Below are positions 1 to 5,774 of a DNA stretch of 6,318 nt, in pieces. How positions within the stretch are numbered: the first letter of the stretch is position 1; every line of letters begins with the position of its first letter. Source of the stretch: Mollicutes bacterium (lineage in GTDB: Bacteria; Bacillota_I; Bacilli_A; Izemoplasmatales; Izemoplasmataceae); NCBI GenBank assembly GCA_003551405.1, contig PUMO01000085.1, forward strand, positions 1-6,318, given 5' to 3'. Below the pieces are notes generated by a model. It had not been told where the DNA came from and made no database searches. It saw only the letters and a list, made by a program, of their open reading frames with translations. The position numbers and the translations under genes are program-made.

Positions 1-2
1 AT

Positions 3-59
3 AATCAAAAAAATCCAGAATTATTTATTTCTTTAAGTGAAGAAGAAAATTATGAATAA
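3..59 (+). CDS. C-terminal end of an unidentified upstream protein (partial)
   Basis: An open frame enters from the left edge and ends with TAA at 57-59, giving an 18-residue tail (NQKNPELFISLSEEENYE). The mix of hydrophobic core residues followed by an acidic end looks like a normal protein C-terminus, and the other two forward frames stop early (TAA at 2-4 and at 34-36). The stop codon lies inside a hairpin that may be its terminator. Nothing in so short a piece identifies the protein, and chance cannot be excluded because the stretch is short and very AT-rich. Confidence 0.5.
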   Translation, partial: NQKNPELFISLSEEENYE

Positions 60-95
60 AATCAATGATTCATAATGTCTATTTTATTTTTTACC
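49..95 (+). terminator. AT-rich hairpin and T-rich tract, possible terminator of the upstream gene
   Basis: ATTATGAAT (49-57) is perfectly repeated in inverted form as ATTCATAAT (68-76), with a 10-nt loop. A T-rich run follows at 81-92. The stem has only one G-C pair, so it is weak, but its position over the stop codon of the upstream reading frame fits a terminator. It could instead be a protein-binding palindrome upstream of the lipoprotein gene. Confidence 0.4.
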
Positions 96-140
96 AATAA
101 AAATTGATGATTGAGTGTTTTATAGGTGAAAACAAACTAA

Positions 141-147
141 AAAGGAG
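141..147 (+). promoter_or_regulatory. Ribosome binding site of the RsgI-like lipoprotein gene
   Basis: AAAGGAG ends 8 nt before the ATG at 156, an ideal spacing. No convincing promoter was found between 77 and 140: TTGATG (104-109) and TTTATA/TATAGG (119-126) are present but badly spaced. The transcript may start outside the obvious sigma-A pattern or read through from upstream. Confidence 0.75.
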
Positions 148-155
148 TTGTTAAC

Positions 156-1019
156 ATGAAAAAATTATTAACTTTATTAATCGTAGGCGGTTTAAGCTTA
201 ACGTTAGCCGCATGTGAGTGGGATGAATTTGATTCCCCCTTCGCTGATGGTGCAGATCTGGAGTCCGCAAGTAACTATATGCTTGTAGAAATCAATCCGG
301 CCGTTGAAATCTTTACTGATGACGATGACATCGTGATAAGTGTTGCAGGTCAAAATGAAGATGCCAAAACCGTTATCAGTGCGCTTGACTTAGAAGGCCT
401 TGAAGCAGAAGAAGCCTTAGAACGTTATTTGGAAGAAGCGTATGAACTTGGGTTCTTAGAATCTGAAGAAGCAACCGATGATGCCCCACAAGAAATATTC
501 ATCACAAGTGACGATCTAGAAGAGCGTGGTCGTGAATTCGGTGAATCCATGCGTGAACGCGCCCAAAAATTCATGGATGAAAAAGGTTTAGGCGGCCTAG
601 TTTCACAAGGTATTACCGATGAGGTCCGTGACCTTGCGGAGGAATATGACATCGCACCTGGACGCATGCGCATGATGGTTCAGATTGCTGAAAATGATGA
701 CGACCTAGAAATCGAAGATATCATTGAGATGGAACACAGTGACATTATGTCAATGATGAGAGATCATCATCAATCATTAAGAGAAGAATTCACAGAAAAT
801 ATGCGTGAAAACATGCGTGAACGCGCCAATGAAATGAGAGAACGTATGCAAGAGCGCCGCGACAATGGCAACATGCCACCTTTCAATGGTGACGATGAAG
901 ACGACACTGACGAAGACAACGGTGATGAAGATAATGGTGAAGGCGATAACGGTGGAGATGACACCGATGAAGAAGAAAGTGACGACGACACTACGACATC
1001 CTCTGGTTTATCTCTATAA
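156..1019 (+). CDS. Lipoprotein with an RsgI-like extracytoplasmic domain and an acidic disordered tail
   Basis: The 287-residue protein starts with a lipoprotein signal peptide (MKK, hydrophobic core, lipobox L17-A18-A19-C20), so it should be anchored on the outer face of the membrane by lipidated Cys20. Residues 41-101 resemble the middle domain of RsgI-type anti-sigma factors: a strand with E45-I46-N47-P48, a V-x-S-V strand followed by the N-E-D-A/G-K motif at 67-71, a helix, and a G-F/Y-L end. Residues 156-190 match the later RsgI segment (DLAEEYDIAPGRM, followed by a helix and the EDI/EEL-type motif). In RsgI proteins this region follows a cytoplasmic sigma-I-binding domain and a transmembrane helix; both are absent here, replaced by the lipid anchor. 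Residues 203-237 form a charged, possibly coiled helix with repeated MRE/MRER units. Residues 245-280 are almost entirely Asp, Glu, Asn, Gly and Thr and are surely disordered. The RsgI assignment rests on recognised motifs only; the function (cell-wall sensing, decoy or structural) is unknown. Confidence 0.8.
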   Translation: MKKLLTLLIVGGLSLTLAACEWDEFDSPFADGADLESASNYMLVEINPAVEIFTDDDDIVISVAGQNEDAKTVISALDLEGLEAEEALERYLEEAYELGFLESEEATDDAPQEIFITSDDLEERGREFGESMRERAQKFMDEKGLGGLVSQGITDEVRDLAEEYDIAPGRMRMMVQIAENDDDLEIEDIIEMEHSDIMSMMRDHHQSLREEFTENMRENMRERANEMRERMQERRDNGNMPPFNGDDEDDTDEDNGDEDNGEGDNGGDDTDEEESDDDTTTSSGLSL

Positions 1020-1035
1020 GCAATAAAGGAAAACA

Positions 1036-1058
1036 GGCGGAAAATTTCCGCCTTTTTT
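1036..1058 (+). terminator. Rho-independent terminator after the RsgI-like lipoprotein gene
   Basis: GGCGGA (1036-1041) pairs with TCCGCC (1047-1052), with the stem extendable by A-T pairs, and is followed directly by six T (1053-1058). It lies 16 bp after the stop codon, so this gene and the following protease gene are probably separate transcription units. Confidence 0.9.
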
Positions 1059-1078
1059 CATGGGGAAATATTGAAGCG

Positions 1079-1087
1079 TGCTATAAT
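1079..1087 (+). promoter_or_regulatory. Extended -10 promoter of the HtrA-like lipoprotein gene
   Basis: TG-C-TATAAT is a perfect extended -10 element. The expected -35 region (about 1058-1064) has no good match, as is usual for extended -10 promoters, and it abuts the T-tract of the previous terminator. Transcription would start near 1094, giving a leader of only about 17 nt before the ATG at 1111, with the Shine-Dalgarno AAAGGTGAT at 1098-1106. Confidence 0.75.
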
Positions 1088-1110
1088 TAAATAAAGAAAA
1101 AGGTGATAGT

Positions 1111-2601
1111 ATGAAAAAAAGCGTCGTAGCCTTAAGTTTATTATTAATGTTACTAATCAGTGGGTGTGACCTTGTTTTGCCTGAAGGGCCTCCCGATATC
1201 GATACTGTTAAGCTTCAGGAAAGCACGCTTGATAGTGTGTATCTTTTGGATGACTTTTCACTGGATACCATTAAACTTGATATTACTTATAATGACGGAA
1301 CCTCGAAACTTAAACCATTCAATGATGCCTGGGTTGAAAGTGAACAGTTAAACGCCCTTGAAAGTGCAGGGTCACATACTATTGAATATACCTATGAGTA
1401 TCAGGGATTGAGTTATAGCGGAAGTTTTGAGCTTAAGCTGGTTGACAATGAAAAAGAACTGATCATTCACCGCATCCATGAACTTGGACTTGAAGAAGAC
1501 GCGGTTCTGGATGGTTACGCTTCATGGAAAGAATCCATCCGCGGCGAAGACGGTGAAGACGGTGAGGATGGACGCACGGTTGAAATCAAGCGTGACGGTG
1601 ACATGATTGTATGGCGGTATGAAAATGCGGACACCTGGGAAACACTGGTGCATATCGATGAACTGACCAGTGAAGCCGGGACGGCCCCCCTTGAAGCGAT
1701 CGATGCGGCCAAAAACGCCACAGTCGGCGTCGCGGTCACAAGGGAAGATGGCTCAGGAAGCGGCTCAGGCATGATTTACAAACAAGAAAATGGCACCTAT
1801 TACATGGTGACCAATTATCATGTCGTTGAGGATGCCCAGACCGTTGAAATTGCTTATTCCATTGACGGCAATCTCTTTTTTGAAGAAGATTCAGTGGAAA
1901 AAATTGGAAGCTACCCTGAAGCTGACATTGCCGTTTATGCCTTTGAAACCGAGCACACCCTTGGCACGCTTGATTTTGCGGATGAGAGACCCAGCATTGG
2001 TGAAGCTGTTTATGCGATCGGCCATGGTGGTGGCTTTCAGGCATTTAATACCGTTACAAGCGGCATTGCCTCCAAACATCACGTTAATGTCGTGCTTGAT
2101 GATGTCAATGCCTATTTCTTACAACATGATGCGCCGATTAATCCCGGGAACTCCGGTGGCCCACTTATCGATAAAGACGGTAACATTATCGGCATGAACT
2201 CAATAAAAGTCGTGGCTGATCAATTTGAAGGCATAGGGTATGCCTTGCCCTACACCATCATGATGCGCATGATTGAAGAACTTGAAGAGACCGGCACCGT
2301 TGTGCGCGGTGAACTGGGAATTATGACCACGTCCTTAGAAGACTGCAATGCGACTACGGGGGTGTGCATTGGTGAAATCAGTGAAGATAAAACGGCGGAC
2401 ATGATGGGCCTTGAGGTCAATGACCGCATCGTGGGAATCCGTAGTGAAACCATGGATTCAACCAAAACGATTCAAAATCCGCCGCAATTGATTGAATGGC
2501 TATATGCTACGCGGGCGAACCGTGATATTCAAATCGAATATGTGCGCGGCGGTGAAACCTTCACCACAGAGTGGGTTGAATTGTTGCCGCGTGATGAATA
2601 A
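1111..2601 (+). CDS. Lipid-anchored HtrA-like trypsin-family serine protease with Ig-like and PDZ-like domains
   Basis: The 496-residue protein has a lipoprotein signal (lipobox I16-S17-G18-C19) and should act outside the membrane. Residues about 32-112 look like a bacterial Ig-like domain (L-D-I-T-Y-N-D-G-T, then the G-S-H-T-I-E-Y-T-Y pattern). Residues 145-154 are three G-E-D collagen-like triplets plus G, followed by a short W-x-Y...W-x-x-L segment (168-180) of the kind seen in Firmicutes surface proteins. The chymotrypsin-like HtrA/DegP-type domain spans about 195-390 with an intact triad: His237 in TNYHVV, Asp272 in ADIAV and Ser348 in NPGNSGGPL. Residues about 398-492 resemble a PDZ domain (a G-L-E-V-N-D-R-I-V-G-I core at 433-443), which in HtrA proteins binds C-termini or regulates activity. 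Classical HtrA proteins have a transmembrane anchor or a plain signal peptide, so the lipid anchor and Ig-like spacer are unusual. It probably degrades or processes misfolded or specific envelope proteins; the substrate is unknown. The start is fixed by AAAGGTGAT ending 4 nt before the ATG. Confidence 0.9.
   Translation: MKKSVVALSLLLMLLISGCDLVLPEGPPDIDTVKLQESTLDSVYLLDDFSLDTIKLDITYNDGTSKLKPFNDAWVESEQLNALESAGSHTIEYTYEYQGLSYSGSFELKLVDNEKELIIHRIHELGLEEDAVLDGYASWKESIRGEDGEDGEDGRTVEIKRDGDMIVWRYENADTWETLVHIDELTSEAGTAPLEAIDAAKNATVGVAVTREDGSGSGSGMIYKQENGTYYMVTNYHVVEDAQTVEIAYSIDGNLFFEEDSVEKIGSYPEADIAVYAFETEHTLGTLDFADERPSIGEAVYAIGHGGGFQAFNTVTSGIASKHHVNVVLDDVNAYFLQHDAPINPGNSGGPLIDKDGNIIGMNSIKVVADQFEGIGYALPYTIMMRMIEELEETGTVVRGELGIMTTSLEDCNATTGVCIGEISEDKTADMMGLEVNDRIVGIRSETMDSTKTIQNPPQLIEWLYATRANRDIQIEYVRGGETFTTEWVELLPRDE
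1543..1572 (+). repeat. Short tandem repeat encoding G-E-D triplets
   Basis: Three tandem 9-nt units (GGC/GGT-GAA/GAG-GAC/GAT) followed by GGA encode G-E-D three times plus Gly at residues 145-154 of the HtrA-like lipoprotein. Third-position differences show the array is not a recent perfect duplication. Being in multiples of three, copy-number change would preserve the frame and alter the hinge between the Ig-like and protease parts. Confidence 0.8.
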
Positions 2602-2637
2602 AAAACACGACCAGTTCATATGGACTGGTCGTGTTTT
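2602..2637. terminator. Bidirectional terminator between the convergent protease and oligopeptidase genes
   Basis: A 16-bp stem pairs 2602-2617 with 2622-2637 (core CACGACCAGT with ACTGGTCGTG, one G-T wobble) around the 4-nt loop ATAT. The outer pairs are A-runs opposite T-runs, so each strand ends in a T-tract. It fills nearly all of the 37 bp between the TAA at 2599-2601 (+) and the TAA at 2641-2639 (-), and so can serve both genes. Confidence 0.93.
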
Positions 2638-2638
2638 A

Positions 2639-4330
2639 TTAAAGGGATGTATCGTCAATATTATCTAAAAACTGTTTGATATTTGGAATAATATTTTCTA
2701 GTGCGCCGACTTCAAACGGATTTTTCAAATTCGCAAGATCGACAAGGTCCGTGAATGTTTTTTCACCGCCGGTTTTACACAATGTTAAATAATCGTCCCA
2801 TGCGGCCTTTTCATCGGTTGCTGTGCGGGTGAAAAACTGAAACGCACAGGCTTGGGCCAGTGTGTAGTCAATCATGTAAAACGGCACCGCAAAGATATGC
2901 ATGATCCGCTGCCATGACCCACCGCGTTCGTAGTAAGGTGCATCGTCATATTCTCGGTGTGGGAAATACGTTTTTTCAATGTCACGCCACAATGTTTTCC
3001 GTTCCTGTTTGCTCATTGAAGGGTGCTTATAAATTTCATGTTGAAACTCATCGATGCTTGCGCCATACGCCACAAGCATAAGTGCTTGAGAAAGGTGGGA
3101 AAACTTATATTTATCCGCGTCATCCCCAAAGAATTGCGCGGCCCAGGGCCATGCGAAGAACTCCATACTCATTGAATGAATTTCTGAGGCTTCCATGGTG
3201 GCCATATGATATTCAGGAACGTCTTTACCGCGGGACATATACATTTGAAATGCATGCCCTGCTTCATGGGTCAAGACATCAACGTCTCCCTTGGTACCGT
3301 TAAAGTTCGCAAAAATGAACGGTGAATCGTGGTTGGGAATGAATGTACAATATCCCCCGCCCGCTTTACCTTTTTTACTTTCCAGGTCCATGAGGTTGTT
3401 TTCAACCATGTGCGTGAAAAATTCATCGGTTTGCGGACTCATTGCCTTATACATCTCAAGGGCCCGTTCAACCAGCTCCTGTGTATCGCCTTTAGGGGTT
3501 GGGTTTCCGGTTTTAAAATCCAGCCCATCATAATGATAAAGCGCATCCAAATCAAGACGCTTGCGCTTGCGCTCAGCGAGTTCTTGATTGATGGGAACGA
3601 TGAGACGCTTGACTTCTTCGCGCCAGCGTGCCACTTCCTCAGGCCCATAGTCCAAGCGGCCCAGACGATTATAGGCAAGGTCAGTGAAAGACGCATATCC
3701 AAGTTTTTCAGCCATGCGTGTACGAATGGTGATGAGCTGATCATAAATGTCGTCAATGGTTTCTTCATGTGTTTCAAAGAAAGCCATGATGGCCTGTGAT
3801 GCGCGTTTGCGTACTGATCGGTCAGTATGTTGCATGAATGGTGTCATTTGTGAAAGGTTGTACGTTTCACCGTCAAACTCAATTTGTGCGCTCGCGAGTA
3901 ATTTTTGGTGTTCGTTGGCCAGGCGATTTTCTTCTTTGAGTTCCTCCATGATTGAATCATCAAACGTGGCAAGCGATTGCTTTGCCTTGCGGAACAACAA
4001 GTCCCCTTTTTTCTCAATCAAATGATCCTTGAAACTTGCCTTAAGCAAGGCTTCATAAAATTGATTGCGCATTTGGTTGAACACGGGTGAGTTTTGATTG
4101 AAAAACACTTTTTCCTGTTCATAAAATGCATCGGTGGTATCGATGGTGTGGCGAATGTTGGCGAGGGTTGCCATGGTTTCATAATCAAACCAGAGCTGAT
4201 TGATATCATCCATCGCTTTTTCCTGTGTCTGCGCGCTTTCAGCGTGCGTAAATGCCTTTAATGCTTTGTTGAAATTGTTTTTGAACGTCTCGACATCCGG
4301 ACGTTCATACGGAAAATCTTCAAATTTCAT
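2639..4330 (-). CDS. M3-family zinc oligoendopeptidase (Pz-peptidase/PepF-related)
   Basis: A 563-residue cytoplasmic metallopeptidase with no signal peptide or membrane segment. Its role is hydrolysis of short peptides inside the cell, in peptide turnover and nutrition. The zinc site is clear: HEAGH at residues 355-359 gives two histidine ligands and the catalytic Glu356, and Glu383 in the A-S-E-I-H segment is the third ligand at the +28 spacing typical of M3 peptidases. The N-terminal MKFEDFPYERPD, the GGGYCTF and F-N-G-T-K-G-D segments, and the Y-F-P-H-R-E-Y...Y-E-R-G-G-S-W stretch near the C-terminus match the 560-570 residue Bacillus/Geobacillus Pz-peptidase-like subfamily rather than the classical PepF of about 600 residues. 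The ATG at 4330 is chosen over the in-frame GTG at 4339 because GAGGAG (4344-4339) lies 8 nt upstream of the ATG and includes the first base of that GTG. The gene is convergent with the HtrA-like gene and divergent from the membrane operon. Confidence 0.93.
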   Translation of the reverse strand: MKFEDFPYERPDVETFKNNFNKALKAFTHAESAQTQEKAMDDINQLWFDYETMATLANIRHTIDTTDAFYEQEKVFFNQNSPVFNQMRNQFYEALLKASFKDHLIEKKGDLLFRKAKQSLATFDDSIMEELKEENRLANEHQKLLASAQIEFDGETYNLSQMTPFMQHTDRSVRKRASQAIMAFFETHEETIDDIYDQLITIRTRMAEKLGYASFTDLAYNRLGRLDYGPEEVARWREEVKRLIVPINQELAERKRKRLDLDALYHYDGLDFKTGNPTPKGDTQELVERALEMYKAMSPQTDEFFTHMVENNLMDLESKKGKAGGGYCTFIPNHDSPFIFANFNGTKGDVDVLTHEAGHAFQMYMSRGKDVPEYHMATMEASEIHSMSMEFFAWPWAAQFFGDDADKYKFSHLSQALMLVAYGASIDEFQHEIYKHPSMSKQERKTLWRDIEKTYFPHREYDDAPYYERGGSWQRIMHIFAVPFYMIDYTLAQACAFQFFTRTATDEKAAWDDYLTLCKTGGEKTFTDLVDLANLKNPFEVGALENIIPNIKQFLDNIDDTSL

Positions 4331-4338
4331 GTGTATCA

Positions 4339-4344
4339 CTCCTC
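4339..4344 (-). promoter_or_regulatory. Ribosome binding site fixing the oligopeptidase start
   Basis: On the minus strand GAGGAG (4344 to 4339) is followed by 8 nt and then the ATG at 4330. It overlaps the first base of the alternative GTG start (4339-4337), which excludes that longer start. Confidence 0.85.
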
Positions 4345-4351
4345 ACATGAC

Positions 4352-4360
4352 ATTTTATCA
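4352..4360 (-). promoter_or_regulatory. Possible extended -10 promoter of the oligopeptidase gene
   Basis: On the minus strand TG-A-TAAAAT (4360 to 4352) matches an extended -10 element with 5 of 6 bases in the hexamer. There is no recognisable -35. The predicted start near 4345 would leave almost no leader ahead of the ribosome binding site, so the true promoter may lie further upstream. Confidence 0.4.
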
Positions 4361-4369
4361 CAATTCATG

Positions 4370-4382
4370 TTAAACCGTTTAA
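4370..4382. promoter_or_regulatory. 13-bp palindrome in the divergent promoter region, candidate operator
   Basis: TTAAAC-C-GTTTAA is a perfect inverted repeat with one central base. It lies over the expected -35 region of the leftward oligopeptidase promoter and 6 bp upstream of the -35 of the rightward promoter. It shares the central CG and flanking A/T with LacI-family and CcpA (cre) sites but misses three conserved cre positions, so the cognate regulator cannot be named. Confidence 0.35.
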
Positions 4383-4388
4383 TATTGT

Positions 4389-4416
4389 TTGGCTTTCTCT
4401 TAGTGTAAGGTATAAT
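4389..4416 (+). promoter_or_regulatory. Sigma-A-type promoter of the two-gene membrane operon
   Basis: TTGGCT (4389-4394; 4 of 6 matches to TTGACA) is followed by a 16-bp spacer and a perfect TATAAT (4411-4416). Transcription should start near 4423, giving a leader of about 28 nt before the ATG at 4451. Confidence 0.75.
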
Positions 4417-4436
4417 GAATATGGATGACAAAAAAG

Positions 4437-4443
4437 AAGGAGG
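4437..4443 (+). promoter_or_regulatory. Ribosome binding site fixing the start of the first membrane-operon gene
   Basis: AAGGAGG ends 7 nt before the ATG at 4451. The open frame continues upstream to an ATG at 4415, but that ATG lies within the TATAAT box and has no ribosome binding site, so 4451 is the real start. Confidence 0.88.
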
Positions 4444-4450
4444 GGAAACC

Positions 4451-4909
4451 ATGAAAAAAATATTGCCACAATTGATTTTTATTTCAGGACTGATTGCTTT
4501 TTTAACACTGTTTTTTCAAACGTTCACCTATCAAGGGGAAACGGTGCCGGGCAGTGCATTTTTATTAGAAGGCACCATCCATGACCTCACCATTGGTGGG
4601 GAATCGGTATCAACGGCTGAAATGGTGAGAAATCCGCTCATCATGCTTGCGTTCATTCTACCGCTTATTGGTGGTGGCTTTGCTATATACAATGCCAAAT
4701 TATCGTTTGTCAGTGTGATTGGGTTTATTGTGGGCGCCGCCTTTTTATATGTGGGCATCGATACCGCAGAGATCAGTTATACAATTTTGGGTGGTTCTTT
4801 TACGACGTCAGTCCCAATTGAATATGGAACAGGTGCCATCATTTATTACATAGCCTCAGGCATTGGGGCACTCTTGAGCTTAGGGGTGATAATTGATGAA
4901 GCAACGTAA
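4451..4909 (+). CDS. Small four-helix membrane protein of unknown function
   Basis: I do not recognise this 152-residue protein. It has four likely membrane helices at about residues 6-22, 61-80, 84-103 and 126-147. The Lys-Lys start suggests the N-terminus is inside, which places two loops outside: residues 24-60, containing a hydrophilic stretch with T-I-G-G-E-S-V-S, and residues 104-125. There is no catalytic motif or lipobox. It is the first gene of an operon: its end overlaps the next start by 14 nt, so the two proteins are probably translated together and may form a complex. The short Lys-Lys N-terminus followed by a hydrophobic segment could be mistaken for a signal peptide, but no cleavage site is apparent. 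Confidence 0.82.
   Translation: MKKILPQLIFISGLIAFLTLFFQTFTYQGETVPGSAFLLEGTIHDLTIGGESVSTAEMVRNPLIMLAFILPLIGGGFAIYNAKLSFVSVIGFIVGAAFLYVGIDTAEISYTILGGSFTTSVPIEYGTGAIIYYIASGIGALLSLGVIIDEAT
4882..4890 (+). promoter_or_regulatory. Internal ribosome binding site for the second membrane-operon gene
   Basis: AGGGGTGAT, within the end of the upstream gene, ends 5 nt before the ATG at 4896. It complements the 16S rRNA tail well and favours ATG over the adjacent in-frame TTG at 4893, which would leave only 2 nt of spacing. Confidence 0.75.
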
Positions 4910-5774
4910 CATATATAGGGGCATTGTATTTTTGTTAATGCTCGGTGTGCTCATGATTGGTTCAACCACGCAGGTACACGCAGACATGGGCCCCAAACCA
5001 ACCGCGCATGTTACCATTACCGGTCACGACGAACCGTACATGTTTGATGTTCTGGTTAAAAAAAGTACCCCTGTTGATACGCTTGATGATGAGTCACTTG
5101 AGAGAAACACGGTGGAATATTATGACCCTGAAGCTTATCCTGAGGTACTCAATGGCTATCAAGATGGAGATGGCTACGCCTCTATGACGCTTTATGACAA
5201 TGTGCCCAGGTATATCACGCGTGAACATAATACGTTTGAACTCGGCTACTTTGGCGCACCAAGGGAATTCAAAATTGTCCTTGTATTTGATGAAGATACC
5301 ATCATCACCTCACCGTCCATTGAACGCCAACAATTCAATGCTTTGATCACCTATGATGTAAGTGATGTTGATAAAAGTGAAAGCCAGGAAAATGTTGGAG
5401 TGATTGAAGAAGAGATTCCCTACGCAGAGATGGCGACTGACTTTTTCATCCGTTTAGTCGCAACCATCGCCATTGAACTTGGTGTGTTGGCGCTATTCTT
5501 TTACCGAAAACTTAAAAGTTTCATCCTTGCTGGTGGGGTCAATCTTGCGACGCAGAGCCTCCTAACATTGTTCATGGTGATGGGTTATTATTACTGGGGC
5601 AATTTACTGGCCGCTTTCTTAATCCTTATCTTGGGCGAAACGCTTGTCATTATTGCGGAAATGATTATTTATGGGCTATATTTAAAAGAACATAGTTGGT
5701 TGCGTGCCATACTATATGCGCTCACGGCGAATGGTCTATCCATGGCCGCAGGATTTACCTTGTTACTGATATAA
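4896..5774 (+). CDS. Secreted-domain plus four-helix membrane protein of a conserved unknown family (ADMGPKP type)
   Basis: The 292-residue protein has a signal peptide with likely cleavage after V-H-A (residues 27-29), giving a mature start D-M-G-P-K-P. This Ala-Asp-Met-Gly-Pro-Lys-Pro junction recurs in uncharacterised Firmicutes membrane proteins (recalled, not searched). Residues 30-180 form an extracytoplasmic beta-rich domain with a strand-like A-H-V-T-I-T-G start and several Tyr/Asp-rich loops. Four helices follow at about 183-203, 207-228, 235-262 and 269-291. The positive loops YRKLKS and LKEHSWLR fall on the inside, which agrees with N-terminus out after signal cleavage. The third helix carries acidic residues (E248, E255), as in family members. 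Function is unknown; its coupling to the preceding four-helix protein suggests a joint membrane complex. A terminator follows directly. Confidence 0.85.
   Translation: MKQRNIYRGIVFLLMLGVLMIGSTTQVHADMGPKPTAHVTITGHDEPYMFDVLVKKSTPVDTLDDESLERNTVEYYDPEAYPEVLNGYQDGDGYASMTLYDNVPRYITREHNTFELGYFGAPREFKIVLVFDEDTIITSPSIERQQFNALITYDVSDVDKSESQENVGVIEEEIPYAEMATDFFIRLVATIAIELGVLALFFYRKLKSFILAGGVNLATQSLLTLFMVMGYYYWGNLLAAFLILILGETLVIIAEMIIYGLYLKEHSWLRAILYALTANGLSMAAGFTLLLI

Noticed and set aside
60..155. Sigma-I-type promoter (C-rich -35 and CGAA -10) ahead of the RsgI-like gene
   Set aside because: There is no run of C and no CGAA in the region, so autoregulation by a sigma-I factor has no support here.
1..155. 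Riboswitch or structured leader
   Set aside because: Apart from one A/T hairpin over the upstream stop codon, no conserved riboswitch-like pairing or motif is visible.
770..991. Ser/Leu/Pro-rich open frame on the - strand
   Set aside because: This is the reverse complement of the GAT/GAA-rich acidic tail; low-complexity composition explains it.
1543..1572. Collagen-like protein domain
   Set aside because: Only three G-x-y triplets are present, too few to form a stable triple helix; treated as a hinge or remnant.
1736..2044. Antisense open frame of 102 codons
   Set aside because: It is a shadow of the protease domain, with an odd Gln/His/Cys-rich composition typical of reverse-frame translation.
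3329..3799. 156-codon open frame on the + strand
   Set aside because: It lies wholly antisense to the well-supported oligopeptidase gene, has no ribosome binding site, and its product looks like no real protein.
4370..4382. CcpA catabolite-response (cre) site
   Set aside because: The central CG fits, but three conserved positions, including the outer G and C, do not; kept only as an unassigned palindrome.
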